Source: Pseudoalteromonas carrageenovora IAM 12662 (lineage in GTDB: Bacteria; Pseudomonadota; Gammaproteobacteria; Enterobacterales; Alteromonadaceae). From it: DNA of 64,000 nucleotides. A model generated the notes under the pieces. That model was given only the letters and a program-made list of their open reading frames with translations, was not told the DNA's origin and made no database searches. Positions 31,340-40,508 of this stretch are shown here, in pieces. The stretch spans positions 1,363,407 to 1,427,406 of the forward strand of contig NZ_LT965928.1 of the NCBI RefSeq assembly GCF_900239935.1. Direction: 5' to 3'. The translations under genes and the position numbers were made by a program. Positions within the stretch are counted from its first letter, which is position 1. Every line of letters starts with the position of its first letter.

Positions 31340-31897
31340 TTAAGCAACACTCGCATCTTGAGCGAATTGAGGATCGGAAGTTGATGGGATTGAATTGGCT
31401 GTATCATCTGCTATATCAGTAGGTTGTGAGAAATCATCGGTTTTAATATTACTAATAAGTATAGGTAATGCATTTGTATAAAAGTTCTTATTATACAAAA
31501 TACCTTGCTGAGGTAATTCAGATACAAAGTACTGTATATTATCAATCAAAGGTTGAATAAAATTTGTTTGGTTTACTTTAATTAGCTCGTTAGTTAGCGT
31601 ATTGGTAAGTAAATCAGCAATATCTTCTAATTGTTGTAGGTTTTCATCTGTATGTGGTTGCACTACAAAAAAGTTACTTAAAATGGCTTGAATACGAGGA
31701 ATATACTTTGGACGAATTATTTTAGCATCAAGTAGTTCGTTCAATTTAGTTTTAAGACGTGCGTTCACATGGGAAACACGTTCATTGAATAGCTTTTTTT
31801 TAGCTTCTATTGCTTTTTTACGGTTACTCTCAATTTTTAAATAACTTGCTAAAAGCGTAATTAGCAGCAGTAGAGCAAAGAATACTACATAAGTCAT
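31340..31897 (-). CDS. Hypothetical protein with N-terminal membrane anchor
   Basis: A 185-residue protein of unknown family. Residues 3-20 are a hydrophobic helix, followed by a basic, Lys-rich helical region (SNRKKAIEAKKKLFNE) that looks like a coiled coil, and then a mainly helical domain rich in Leu, Asn and Ile. The last 30 residues are acidic and Ser/Asp/Ala-rich, probably disordered. Topology suggests an inner-membrane anchor with a cytoplasmic body. It lies between nadK and recN, in the same direction, with only a weak ribosome-binding site, so cotranscription with nadK is plausible. Confidence 0.65.
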   Translation of the reverse strand: MTYVVFFALLLLITLLASYLKIESNRKKAIEAKKKLFNERVSHVNARLKTKLNELLDAKIIRPKYIPRIQAILSNFFVVQPHTDENLQQLEDIADLLTNTLTNELIKVNQTNFIQPLIDNIQYFVSELPQQGILYNKNFYTNALPILISNIKTDDFSQPTDIADDTANSIPSTSDPQFAQDASVA

Positions 31898-31973
31898 TGC
31901 TATCTGGTTCCAAGAAGGTTGATTATTATTAGACGCTATATTTTGCTCTATAGTACTAAATTTGGCAATAAGA

Positions 31974-32858
31974 TTAGTATAAACGACTGCCCCAATTTAA
32001 TTTAGTACGTAAAACGTTGTAGTAGGAGTAATTTTTAGGATGAATTAAGCGCAATTGTTTATCAGCTTTTTTAATAACTACTTCATCACCAGGTAAAACA
32101 GCAAGTACAACATGGCTGTCGCAACTCACTTGTAAGCTATCGGTGTTTTCTAGGCTTAACTTTAAGCGCACTTCATTATCGGCATCAACCACTAAAGGCC
32201 TGCTTGATAAAGTATGGGGGAACATTGGCACTAGTGAGATTGCATTAAGCTCGGGTGTTAATATAGGCCCTCCACCCGACAGAGAATAGGCCGTAGAGCC
32301 CGTAGGTGTTGATACAATTAAACCATCAGAACGCTGAGAAAACACAAAGTCGTTATTAATAAATGCTTCAAATTCAATCATGTGAGCAACTTTGTCGGCA
32401 TGAAGCACAGCTTCGTTTACCGCTGAATTTGCACTTTTTAGTTCGTTATGACGATATACTTCTACCTCTAGTAAAAAGCGTTTTTCTTCGAGGTACTCAC
32501 CACTAAGTACTTGCTCAAGGCTTGCTTCAAATCCTTCTGGATTTAAGTCAGTTAAAAAGCCTAAATTTCCTCTGTTAACACCAATTACCGCTATATTAAA
32601 ACGTGCCAGTACGCGTGCGGCACCTAACATATTGCCATCACCACCAACTACTATAGCTAAGTCTGCTTGTTCGCCTAAGTCGACTAATTTAACAAGTTTA
32701 TTTTGAGGGATATCGTCTAACTGGCTTCCTGTACGTTTTTCTACTATTACCTCAAAACCTAACGCGAGTAAAAAAGTATGTAATCGCTGAAGTGTTGCTG
32801 CTGCACCAGGGTGATTAGGTTTGCCAATAAGGCCAATAGTTTTAAAAGGTGAATCCAT
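31974..32858 (-). CDS. nadK: NAD kinase
   Basis: Phosphorylates NAD to NADP using ATP. The protein has 294 residues (E. coli 292). The conserved GGDG motif is at residues 72-75 (VVGGDGNML), followed by [11 protein letters not shown], the NE(A/P)VLH-type NAEAV segment near residue 164 and [13 protein letters not shown] start at the ATG at 32858 ([14 protein letters not shown]); the upstream extension has no family similarity. It diverges from the HrcA-like gene, with about 175 bases between the two starts. Confidence 0.97.
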   Translation of the reverse strand: MDSPFKTIGLIGKPNHPGAAATLQRLHTFLLALGFEVIVEKRTGSQLDDIPQNKLVKLVDLGEQADLAIVVGGDGNMLGAARVLARFNIAVIGVNRGNLGFLTDLNPEGFEASLEQVLSGEYLEEKRFLLEVEVYRHNELKSANSAVNEAVLHADKVAHMIEFEAFINNDFVFSQRSDGLIVSTPTGSTAYSLSGGGPILTPELNAISLVPMFPHTLSSRPLVVDADNEVRLKLSLENTDSLQVSCDSHVVLAVLPGDEVVIKKADKQLRLIHPKNYSYYNVLRTKLNWGSRLY

Positions 32859-32977
32859 AATGTACGCACATAAAGAGTTAATATTCGTAGAGTAACCCAA
32901 AAGAGAAGTGTTTGAAAATACAGATTATAGTAATATTACAAACCTTCAATTTTATTGCTAATGAGTTAAGTAAGTGA

Positions 32978-33004
32978 CTTGAATTACAACCAAATGCCCC
33001 GATA
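32978..33004 (+). promoter_or_regulatory. Sigma-32-type promoter of the HrcA-like gene
   Basis: CTTGAA at 32978-32983, a 13-base spacer and CCCCGATA at 32997-33004. The -10 element carries an extra or changed G against CCCCATNT, so it is weaker than the htpG and grpE promoters. Confidence 0.65.
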
Positions 33005-33033
33005 TCTCTTTCATGCAACAAGATGTAGATAAC

Positions 33034-33978
33034 ATGAAACTAAACCCAAGAGATCAGCAAATTTTTTCAGCTGTTATGAACATGTACTGTAATGGTGAAG
33101 GCCTCCCAGTTCCGTCAACAAAAATTGCTAAACTTAAAGGCATGGCAGTGTGTTCGGCAACGGTACGTAACGCGATGGCTCGACTTGAAAAAATTGGCTT
33201 ACTTTATTCGCCTCATACTTCTGCGGGCCGAGTCCCTACAACACAAGGGTTTGATTACTGGTTTGATGAATACTTTACGCTCGCTGATATTGCAAATTAT
33301 TGGCAACCTGAGCAAGCACAATTAGTTGAACTAGCACACGGACTTAGTCAAAAGTATCAAGTGTGTTGTTGCGTTGGGTTACCCCAAGCAAGCTCTCAGC
33401 AAGTGTTTAGAGTAGAAGTACTTGATTTTGACTCAACTGATTGGCTTATTTTATTAATAGATAGAGCAGGGCAGAGTCATAATATTTGTATTGATAAACC
33501 ACATGACTCTTCAGATAGCGTACGTTATCAATTTGCTACGTGGTTAAATACCGTTTTTAGCCAGCAAACCTTAATGGAAGGCCTTTATAGAATGCAGGCT
33601 ATGGCTAATACTGCACCTAATAATTGCCACGATTCATTAACTCAGTGGACGCGTCAGCTTAGCCAAAAGCTAGGTTCTGATAACAGCATTGTAGTGGGTG
33701 AAAACTATTTATATAAAAAAATAGACTGCGAACAAAATCTAAATATTGGCGTGTCGTTTTTAAATTTTGTTGAAGATAAGCTTGCCTTTAAAAATGGTGT
33801 ATCGGTTTTAAATACGGGTAAATTACCTTTTACTGAGTGCGATGAACTTATTGTGCTTAGTGTTCCGTATTTTCAAAATCAAGAATACCAAAGCCGCTTT
33901 TGCGTAATTTGCCCTAAATCGGCGCAAATTGAAGAAATAATCCAAGAATTTAAATTATTAGAGTCATCTAACTCTTGA
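33034..33978 (+). CDS. hrcA: HrcA-like heat-shock repressor
   Basis: About 314 residues. The N-terminal 90 residues form a winged helix with the HrcA signature: [15 protein letters not shown], a [18 protein letters not shown] recognition region and [17 protein letters not shown]. The rest is a divergent GAF-like inducer domain, shorter than in typical HrcA (about 340). HrcA represses chaperone genes by binding CIRCE elements; I find no CIRCE in this window. I prefer the ATG at 33034, because a transcript from the sigma-32 site would begin almost at the alternative ATG at 33013. It ends inside the -35 element of grpE, so the two genes are tightly packed. Confidence 0.8.
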   Translation: MKLNPRDQQIFSAVMNMYCNGEGLPVPSTKIAKLKGMAVCSATVRNAMARLEKIGLLYSPHTSAGRVPTTQGFDYWFDEYFTLADIANYWQPEQAQLVELAHGLSQKYQVCCCVGLPQASSQQVFRVEVLDFDSTDWLILLIDRAGQSHNICIDKPHDSSDSVRYQFATWLNTVFSQQTLMEGLYRMQAMANTAPNNCHDSLTQWTRQLSQKLGSDNSIVVGENYLYKKIDCEQNLNIGVSFLNFVEDKLAFKNGVSVLNTGKLPFTECDELIVLSVPYFQNQEYQSRFCVICPKSAQIEEIIQEFKLLESSNS

Positions 33979-34001
33979 ATCTTTTTATTCAATCCCCATA
34001 A
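33974..34001 (+). promoter_or_regulatory. Sigma-32 heat-shock promoter of grpE
   Basis: CTTGAA at 33974-33979, a 14-base spacer and CCCCATAA at 33994-34001, the same geometry as at htpG. The -35 element overlaps the stop codon of the HrcA-like gene. An inverted repeat AGAGT-N6-ACTCT (33960-33975) overlaps its left edge. Confidence 0.88.
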
Positions 34002-34036
34002 TTACCGCAGTTGTAAAGAATTGGAGCACGTATTTT

Positions 34037-34651
34037 ATGTCTGAGCAGACAAAAAACCCTGAGCAAGAAGTAGAACTAAACGAAGAAGTAGCTCAAATGG
34101 AAGCTGATGTTGAAGCAGCAGTAGAAGCCGCAGAGCAACATGAAGCTGATCAAGAGCAAAGCCCTGAAGCTGAAATTGCGATGCTATATGCAGAGCTAGA
34201 AGCTGCAAAACAAACTATTGCTGATCAAAAAGACAGTGTAGTACGTGCAGCAGCTGACGTTGACAACATTCGTCGTCGCGCAGCACAAGATGTAGAAAAA
34301 GCTCACAAATTTGCACTAGAGAAATTTGCTAACGAATTACTACCAGTTATTGATAACCTAGAACGCGCTATTGAGTTTTCTGATAAAGAAAACGAAACAT
34401 TAAAGCCGTTACTAGAAGGTATTGATATGACGGTTAAAAGTTTTAACGATGCCGTTGCTAAATTTGGCGTTGAAATTGTAAACCCACAAGGCGAGCAATT
34501 TAACCCAGATTTTCATCAAGCAATGTCTATTCAGCCAAGCAACGATGTAACGCCAAATACAGTATTGGCCGTTATGCAAAAAGGCTACACATTGAATGGC
34601 CGTTTATTGCGCCCAGCAATGGTTATGGTTTCAAAAGCGGCTGATGCTTAA
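34037..34651 (+). CDS. grpE: Nucleotide exchange factor GrpE
   Basis: Cochaperone that releases ADP from DnaK. The 204-residue protein has an acidic, Glu-rich N-terminal tail, a long helix, the conserved ENIRRR-like [10 protein letters not shown] motif, [15 protein letters not shown] and the C-terminal beta domain ending in [24 protein letters not shown] lies before the ATG. It has its own sigma-32 promoter and a terminator at 34672. dnaK and dnaJ are not adjacent and lie outside this window. The grpE / nadK-recN divergent neighbourhood is conserved with E. coli. Confidence 0.97.
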   Translation: MSEQTKNPEQEVELNEEVAQMEADVEAAVEAAEQHEADQEQSPEAEIAMLYAELEAAKQTIADQKDSVVRAAADVDNIRRRAAQDVEKAHKFALEKFANELLPVIDNLERAIEFSDKENETLKPLLEGIDMTVKSFNDAVAKFGVEIVNPQGEQFNPDFHQAMSIQPSNDVTPNTVLAVMQKGYTLNGRLLRPAMVMVSKAADA

Positions 34652-34671
34652 TTTAGCCCTTTAACATATTT

Positions 34672-34702
34672 AAAAAATGCCTCAAATTGAGGCATTTTTT
34701 TT
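34672..34702. terminator. Bidirectional terminator between grpE and the Bcr-like gene
   Basis: AAAAAATGCCTC / GAGGCATTTTTT arms around an AAATT loop. The right part doubles as the last codons and stop of the minus-strand transporter gene. Confidence 0.88.
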
Positions 34703-35884
34703 GTCTAATTTGTAGTGAATTAATTGTACTAGCATAGTTAAAAGCACGGCACTAAACATCAAGCTTGAAAACGGAACAGAGCTTTTAGCGTGCATTAGCG
34801 CAAGTAGTGGTCCAACTAATGCGCCACTGCCAAAACGAAGTGTGCCAATTACAGCTGTCGCAGTTCCTGTGTTTTTTTCAAATTTCATTAATATTAGTGA
34901 GTCGGCATTACTTGCGGTAACCCCTAAACTCATCATCAACGGCGCAATGGCAGCCACAATATAATATAAAGAGAGGTGTAATAAACTAAAAGTTAGTAGC
35001 GCCAGCCCAGATATAAACCCGCAAGCAAGCCCTATATACAGCATCTTACGAGAGCCAATCCTTGGTACAATTCGGGTGTTTAAAAAGTTACCAAACATAA
35101 GTGCCATAACGTTAAAAGCAAATAACACACCAAACAATTGCTCAGATACTTTATATAAATCTAAATATATAAACGGTACTGAGGTTAAAAAGCAAAAAAA
35201 ACCAAACGATACAAACATAGAGCTTAAAATGTCTGCTCGAGCATCTTTATTACTAAGCACGGTTTTATAGCTATCAAAAAATAGGGCTAGGCCTTTTTTC
35301 TCGTTTGTGTGAATGGGTATATCAATTAAATGCACTTGTACAAACGCAAGGATCACAAAACTGTAAGCAGCCAATACTAAAAATATACTAGACCAAACAG
35401 AAAACCCTAATATAAATGAGCCAACAGAAGGAGCAACTAACGGCGCTACCATCATGATCATTGACACATACGACATGCCTTTAGCCGTATTTTGTTGATA
35501 AATATGCCTAATTACACCTGGCACAACCACTGTGGCTGCTGCACCTGTAAATGCTTGCACAGCTCTTAGTGCCCAAAAGGTATGTATTTCAGTGGTAAAT
35601 GCCAGTGCTACAGAGCTTATACCAAACAAAGATAAGCCAATACGCGCGAGTTTTCTGCGGCCAATTTGATCGGCTATAGGGCCAAAAAATAACATACCTA
35701 ATGAGTAACCCGCCAAATAAATACTTAACGAAATTTGTACATTTGGCATGCTGGTTTGTAAATCGTTCGCAATTACCAGCATGGCGGGTAAATACATATC
35801 TATTGCCAAAGGAGTAATTGCCACAATACTGGCTAATAAAGGTAATAAAATACGGGTATTAAAAGACGAGGCTGAGGCGTCCAT
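34682..35884 (-). CDS. Bcr/CflA-type multidrug efflux MFS transporter
   Basis: A 400-residue inner-membrane transporter with about 12 hydrophobic segments. The beginning (PLAIDMYLPAMLVIANDL) and the motif GPIADQIGRRKLARIG after helix 2 are typical of the Bcr/CflA drug:proton antiporter subfamily, which exports bicyclomycin, chloramphenicol or other compounds. Substrate cannot be predicted. I start at the ATG at 35884 (MDASASSFN), behind a TTGAG site; a further upstream TTG is less likely. Its last codons form one arm of the shared terminator with grpE. Confidence 0.9.
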   Translation of the reverse strand: MDASASSFNTRILLPLLASIVAITPLAIDMYLPAMLVIANDLQTSMPNVQISLSIYLAGYSLGMLFFGPIADQIGRRKLARIGLSLFGISSVALAFTTEIHTFWALRAVQAFTGAAATVVVPGVIRHIYQQNTAKGMSYVSMIMMVAPLVAPSVGSFILGFSVWSSIFLVLAAYSFVILAFVQVHLIDIPIHTNEKKGLALFFDSYKTVLSNKDARADILSSMFVSFGFFCFLTSVPFIYLDLYKVSEQLFGVLFAFNVMALMFGNFLNTRIVPRIGSRKMLYIGLACGFISGLALLTFSLLHLSLYYIVAAIAPLMMSLGVTASNADSLILMKFEKNTGTATAVIGTLRFGSGALVGPLLALMHAKSSVPFSSLMFSAVLLTMLVQLIHYKLDKKNASI

Positions 35885-36070
35885 GAATAAACTCAACAAT
35901 CACTAAAAACAAGGCCTATAGTGTAACAGGGCATTGGGGGTGTATAAACTTAGTTTGCCTGCTAAGTTAATAAAAATAAATTATCAAGCAATACAGTGCA
36001 AAGATTCTAAACTGGCACTGTGTTTGCTATTCTACACACAATAAAAAATAACGACTTGAGAGAAAATACC

Positions 36071-36868
36071 ATGAAAAAACTAGTACTTGCCGTATTAGCA
36101 ACTGCAGTTTTAGCAGGCTGTAAAACATCACCAACAGGACGTACTCAAATTGCACTTTACTCAGATCAACAAATGAGTGAAATGGGCACCGCTAGCTTTG
36201 CCGAAATGAAAGCGTCTCAGCCAATAAATAAAGATGCTAAAACAAATTCTTATGTAAATTGTATTGCTGAAAAAGTAGTCGCTGTTTTACCTCAAGAATA
36301 TGCGTCTCAAAATTGGGAAGTAGTGGTATTTGAAGATGAATCTGCTAACGCTTTTGCACTACCTGGTGGTTATATTGGTGTTCATACGGGCTTATTAAAA
36401 ATAGCCACCAATCAAGACCAATTAGCAACAGTACTAGGGCACGAAGTCGGACACGTAATAGCAGAGCACTCAAATGAGCGTGTATCACAAAGCTCAATTT
36501 TAGATACTGGAATGCAATTAGGTAGCGCTGCACTTGAAATGGGCAATATTCAATACCGTAACGAAATAATGCAGGGTCTAGGGTTAGGCGCACAATACGG
36601 TGTTGTTTTACCTTTTAGCCGCTCACATGAATCTGAAGCAGACGAAATTGGTTTAGATTTAATGGCTCAGGCCGGTTTTAACCCACAAGAGTCGGTAACG
36701 CTTTGGCAAAATATGAGCGCCGCAGGCAGCGGTACAACCCCTGAGTTTTTATCTACTCACCCAGCGCCAAGTAACCGCATTAAAAATTTACAAGCGCAAA
36801 TGAGCAAAGCACTTAGTGAGCAAAGCACTGCTAAATCTCAAGGCAAAAAACCGCAGTGCACACTGTAG
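36071..36868 (+). CDS. M48 family metalloprotease lipoprotein (LoiP/YggG-like)
   Basis: A 265-residue secreted protease. The signal peptide ends with a lipobox LAGC at residues 14-17, so it is a lipoprotein, with Lys at +2 suggesting possible outer-membrane sorting. The zinc motif HEVGH is at residues 124-128 and the third ligand lies in SHESEADEIGLDLM. LoiP-type enzymes cleave misfolded or outer-membrane proteins under envelope stress, often with BepA. I start at ATG 36071; an upstream in-frame extension would remove the signal peptide from the N terminus. It is followed by a strong symmetric terminator. Confidence 0.92.
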   Translation: MKKLVLAVLATAVLAGCKTSPTGRTQIALYSDQQMSEMGTASFAEMKASQPINKDAKTNSYVNCIAEKVVAVLPQEYASQNWEVVVFEDESANAFALPGGYIGVHTGLLKIATNQDQLATVLGHEVGHVIAEHSNERVSQSSILDTGMQLGSAALEMGNIQYRNEIMQGLGLGAQYGVVLPFSRSHESEADEIGLDLMAQAGFNPQESVTLWQNMSAAGSGTTPEFLSTHPAPSNRIKNLQAQMSKALSEQSTAKSQGKKPQCTL

Positions 36869-36924
36869 TTATGCGTTTTATTAGTTAAAGTTGTACACGT
36901 TTAGTATTAATACGTAATTAATAT

Positions 36925-36970
36925 AAAACCCCTGTAAGTATTTTACCTACAGGGGTTTTGTTTTATTTTT
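36925..36970. terminator. Bidirectional terminator
   Basis: AAAACCCCTGTA / TACAGGGGTTTT arms of 12 bp around an AG-rich AT loop with T runs on the right and A run on the left. It separates the M48 gene from the convergent hydrolase gene. Confidence 0.9.
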
Positions 36971-36978
36971 AAGCGTGG

Positions 36979-37995
36979 TTATTCAGCAGCAAGTGCTTGT
37001 TTAAATACAGTTTTAAAGCGTTCAAAATCTTCTATTTGTGGTAAATGCCCTAAATTATCAAGCTCATATAATTTAGCATTAGGGATAAGCGATGCAGCAT
37101 TTTTGCCTAACTTATCGTAACGGCCAAGCTCATAATCTACACCGTCTTTTTTCCAGTTTCGGCCGGGTCCTGTTCTATCACGAGTGCCAATTATTAACTT
37201 AACTGGCACAGCAAAGTCTTTAAATTCTGTAATTACCGGTTGAGTAAAAATCATATCGTACGTTTTAGCGTTAACCCACGCCATTTGCTCTTTATCTGGG
37301 CCTTGTATTTGCCCTGTAATAAAGTCGGTTAATGCTGAGTATGTGGCGTTCCACTTTCCATCGTAATAATTTTTTTGTTGATAACGTTGAACACCTTCAG
37401 GTGTTTTTGCTAATTCGTTTTTATAGAAAAAATTAGTATCTTTGTAATCTACATATTGTAAGTAGTTTTCAAGCCCTATTGGGTTTAGTAAAATCAGTTT
37501 AGTTGTTGTGCTGGGGTACATTAATGCAAAGCGACTTGCCAACATACCGCCCATAGAATGGCCAACTACAATCGTTTCTTTTAAATTAAGAGAGTCAATT
37601 AATGCATGTGTATGATGGGCAAGCGCGGCAAATGAATACTGATAGTTGGTGGGTTTAGATGATTTACCAAAGCCAATTTGATCAGGCATTAACACGCCAA
37701 AGCCAAGTGATTGTAGGTACTGCGCTGTAGTCGTCCAATAATCAGCATTAAAGTTTTTACCGTGCATAAGCGTTACTGTAGGCATATTTTCTTTGGTAGG
37801 CTTTAGGTAAATATACGCCATTTTAAGAGACTGCTTTTGTGATTCAACGCTAAAGTAATTTACTTTAAAATCATATTGATAACTGCTTAAAAGCGCATCG
37901 TAAGAGAGAGACTCTGTATTTACTTCACTACTTGCTAAAGCATTATTAGTTAAAGCTAACAAAGCAGAAAAACAAATAACTTTAATAGATGACAT
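36979..37995 (-). CDS. Secreted alpha/beta hydrolase
   Basis: A 338-residue alpha/beta-fold hydrolase with an N-terminal signal peptide ending ALA-SS near residue 21. The catalytic triad is Ser147 in GHSMGG (145-150), Asp273 in GTRDRTGPG and His317 in NLGHLPQ, with an oxyanion HGKNFNADYW segment near residue 78. Such periplasmic or extracellular enzymes cleave esters or similar bonds; the substrate is unknown. AGGAGT precedes the ATG. It is monocistronic, convergent with the M48 protease gene. Confidence 0.9.
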   Translation of the reverse strand: MSSIKVICFSALLALTNNALASSEVNTESLSYDALLSSYQYDFKVNYFSVESQKQSLKMAYIYLKPTKENMPTVTLMHGKNFNADYWTTTAQYLQSLGFGVLMPDQIGFGKSSKPTNYQYSFAALAHHTHALIDSLNLKETIVVGHSMGGMLASRFALMYPSTTTKLILLNPIGLENYLQYVDYKDTNFFYKNELAKTPEGVQRYQQKNYYDGKWNATYSALTDFITGQIQGPDKEQMAWVNAKTYDMIFTQPVITEFKDFAVPVKLIIGTRDRTGPGRNWKKDGVDYELGRYDKLGKNAASLIPNAKLYELDNLGHLPQIEDFERFKTVFKQALAAE

Positions 37996-38087
37996 GTTGA
38001 TACTCCTAGTAAGGCAAGCGTGTGGCTTAAATGAAGTACGACAATAGCTAAGTATTAAACACTGTTCAATTAAATACTTTTCATGGC

Positions 38088-38117
38088 ATAAAAAAGGAGC
38101 ACTTAATAGGGCTCCAA
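38088..38117 (-). terminator. Terminator after the Tsx-like gene
   Basis: On the minus strand, GGAGC / GCTCC arms around a CTATTAAGT-type loop are followed by a run of T. Confidence 0.75.
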
Positions 38118-38146
38118 TTTATGTAATTTTAACGCAGAGTGATTGC

Positions 38147-38935
38147 TTAAAATGTCCATTCTACATGTATTTGCGGAACTGACTCTGTGACCTCAGTACC
38201 TAGCTTGTTATGCCAGTATTGAAGTTCCATACCGAGTAATAAGGTATTTTCTTTCATTTCAAGTGCATGACCCATATCCCATACTAAAATAGGCTGTGCG
38301 AGTATCCACGCTTCTACATCGTTACCAAATTCGTCTTCACGTTCAGCAATATATTCGGCGTGGCCTTTAAAGCTAAATTTTTGTGAGCCAATAGTAAAAG
38401 GGTATTCAAAAGCAACATCAAACATCCAGCTATTTGTTTCAATAGGTGCGCCGCCTTTGGCTACACCTTCACTGTCGTCAATGTAGGCAGTTACTAACGT
38501 TTGAAAAAAGTTAAACCCGGGTACATCCCAGCTTAACTTAACGCCCGGCAAGTATTTCATCATTTTAGCGTCGCCAGCTACGTTAATACCGCCGGTAAGG
38601 CCAACATCTAATAACGCGCCTACGCCAATTTTTTCACCGCTAATGGCCGATAAGCTTACCGTAGAATACCATTCGCCGTAAAAATCGCTATCTTGATAGC
38701 CGTCAGTTGTATCGTCTTTACTGTAATCGATAAAAAAGAAGTTATCGCCGTAATCGTAACCCGATGCATGTTGAATAGAGTAAACAGTGGTATCCGACTC
38801 TTGCTTAGTAAAAGGGTTTTTTTGGTCGCCATTATTAATATGTAATGCTGTGCTGCTCCAATTAGCGGCAAAAGCAGAAGACGATAAAGCAATTGATGTA
38901 AGGGTAATGAGAGGAAGTAATTTTTTAAATTTCAT
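38147..38935 (-). CDS. Outer-membrane Tsx/OmpK-like nucleoside channel
   Basis: A 262-residue outer-membrane beta-barrel. The signal peptide ends AFA-ANW near residue 24, the body has alternating hydrophobic strands, and the protein ends in a terminal Trp-Thr-Phe, as barrel proteins do. The ANWSSTALH, NFFFIDYS and LKLSWDVPG-like segments fit the Tsx/OmpK family, which forms nucleoside-specific channels and can act as phage receptors. It has its own terminator. Function in nucleoside uptake is inferred from family. Confidence 0.85.
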   Translation of the reverse strand: MKFKKLLPLITLTSIALSSSAFAANWSSTALHINNGDQKNPFTKQESDTTVYSIQHASGYDYGDNFFFIDYSKDDTTDGYQDSDFYGEWYSTVSLSAISGEKIGVGALLDVGLTGGINVAGDAKMMKYLPGVKLSWDVPGFNFFQTLVTAYIDDSEGVAKGGAPIETNSWMFDVAFEYPFTIGSQKFSFKGHAEYIAEREDEFGNDVEAWILAQPILVWDMGHALEMKENTLLLGMELQYWHNKLGTEVTESVPQIHVEWTF

Positions 38936-39018
38936 ATCTGTATTTAACTATAATTTTAGTGACACGCGAAGGCGCGCATTATAGCAAAAGTGATTGATAT
39001 GTAGAGTATTATTTTAAC

Positions 39019-39053
39019 ATATGTTGCAGCTTACTTATTAAGCTGCAACATAT
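39019..39053. terminator. Perfect 15-bp hairpin after the antiporter gene
   Basis: ATATGTTGCAGCTTA and its exact complement flank a 5-base loop. It lies between the end of the antiporter gene and the start of the Tsx-like gene. There is no T run after it on either strand, so it may stabilise the 3' end rather than terminate. Confidence 0.6.
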
Positions 39054-39066
39054 AAAGACTCGTTTA

Positions 39067-40380
39067 TTATGCTTTGTTGCGGCGCAAACAGATTATAGTA
39101 ATTGCCGTAAACGCTAAAATAAAGCAGTAGTATGATGAAGTAGATACTTCCCATGGGCTAATTTTAAATGTAGCACCGAGTAATAAGGCTTGTGCGCCAT
39201 AAGGCAATGAACCCTGAGTTACACAGGCAAATATATCAAGTAAACTTGCAGAGCGTTTAGAGCTTATTTCGCCATCCTCAGCGAGCTTTTTAGCAATAGG
39301 GCCGGCAACAATAATAGATACTGTATTATTAGCTATACACACATTACTAGTTAAAACTAAAGCCGCAATACCTAGTTGATCAGCCACTTTACGGTGCCAT
39401 TTAGCGATTACTTTAGTAATGGCTTGAATTTTTTGGGCAATGTAATCAAGGCCACCGTTAATACGAATAAATTCAGATAAGCCACCAATAAACATAGAAA
39501 GTAAAAATATTTCCTGCATATCAGTAAAGCCTTTGTATATGTCTTTTACAAAGCTTGCACCTTCGTAGCTGCCGGTAAAGCCCATTAAAGCAGCAAAAAC
39601 AATACCGCTAAATAACACTACAAATACGTTCATACCCGCAACAGCCAATATTAAAATAAAGGCATACGGCAGTACTAATAACAAATCGTAATCTTTCGTT
39701 TCTACGGCTTGTGGTGCAGGTGTTAAATATAATAATAACGCGATGGTGAGAACGGCAGCGGGCACGGCTATTTTTAAGTTTTCTTTAAATTTATCTTTCA
39801 TTTCACAGCCTTGCGTACGAGTAGCTGCAATAGTCGTGTCTGAAATAATAGATAAGTTATCGCCAAACATAGCGCCAGATACAATAGTACCGGCCATTAA
39901 TGCAGGGTCGATGCCTGTTTTAATAGATACCGCATAAGCTATTGGGCCTATAGCACCAATAGTACCCATTGAAGTACCCATAGCCGTAGATACAACCGCA
40001 GCAATTAAAAATAAGCCTGGCAGCAACAAAGCGGGAGGAATAAGCGATAAGCCTGCGTTTACAACAGCATCAACACCACCGGTTGCACTTGCCACAGCCG
40101 AAAAGGCACCCGCAAGTAAGTATATTAAACACATGGTAATAATGTTGTTGTGCCCAGCACCTTTAATAAAGGTTTCTACACATTGGTTTACTGTGCCTTT
40201 ATTTAAAATAAACGCAAGCATAATGGCTGGCAAAATAGCCACAGGGGCGGGTAGTTGGTAAAACGCGTAATCAACCCCTTGCGATTGCAAGTATAAACCT
40301 GAGCCTAAAAATAGCGCTACAAAGGTAAGTAGGGGGAGTAAAGAAAGTATTGCTTTGTTTTTGTTAAATGATGGCTGCAT
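39067..40380 (-). CDS. NhaC-type Na+/H+ antiporter family protein
   Basis: A 437-residue inner-membrane protein with about 11 hydrophobic segments. GTSMGTIGAIGPIA, the GAMFGDNLSIISDTTIAATRTQG stretch and the C-terminal VCIANNTVSIIVAGPIAK are features of the NhaC superfamily (which also contains amino-acid antiporters such as those for malate/lactate or lysine). Substrate is uncertain. The ATG at 40380 is best placed relative to AGGA; two others lie 3 and 12 bases upstream. Its leader contains unusual hairpins (see 40411-40508). It is divergent from dapB. Confidence 0.88.
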   Translation of the reverse strand: MQPSFNKNKAILSLLPLLTFVALFLGSGLYLQSQGVDYAFYQLPAPVAILPAIMLAFILNKGTVNQCVETFIKGAGHNNIITMCLIYLLAGAFSAVASATGGVDAVVNAGLSLIPPALLLPGLFLIAAVVSTAMGTSMGTIGAIGPIAYAVSIKTGIDPALMAGTIVSGAMFGDNLSIISDTTIAATRTQGCEMKDKFKENLKIAVPAAVLTIALLLYLTPAPQAVETKDYDLLLVLPYAFILILAVAGMNVFVVLFSGIVFAALMGFTGSYEGASFVKDIYKGFTDMQEIFLLSMFIGGLSEFIRINGGLDYIAQKIQAITKVIAKWHRKVADQLGIAALVLTSNVCIANNTVSIIVAGPIAKKLAEDGEISSKRSASLLDIFACVTQGSLPYGAQALLLGATFKISPWEVSTSSYYCFILAFTAITIICLRRNKA

Positions 40381-40410
40381 CATATTCCTCATAACCAGTA
40401 AAATTTATCA

Positions 40411-40508
40411 CAGCCAAAACTCCTCTTTTAGCTGAATTTAGCAGTACAACTTTTTATTTTAAAAAGTTGTTAGCCGCAGCGTCCGCAAGCCAAAGACCAA
40501 ATCGACGC
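40411..40508 (-). promoter_or_regulatory. Structured 5' leader of the NhaC-type gene
   Basis: On the minus strand, a GCGTC / GACGC pair (40479-40508) is followed by a 10-bp hairpin ACAACTTTTT / AAAAAGTTGT (40446-40470) and a 9-bp hairpin CAGCTAAAA / TTTTGGCTG (40411-40434). The last has GAGGAG in its loop. No known riboswitch was recognised. The rest of the gap to dapB shows only a small hairpin near 40653. Confidence 0.45.

Noticed and set aside
32978..34036. A CIRCE operator near the HrcA-like gene or grpE.
   Set aside because: No TTAGCACTC-N9-GAGTGCTAA-like sequence is present; only a short five-base inverted repeat was seen.
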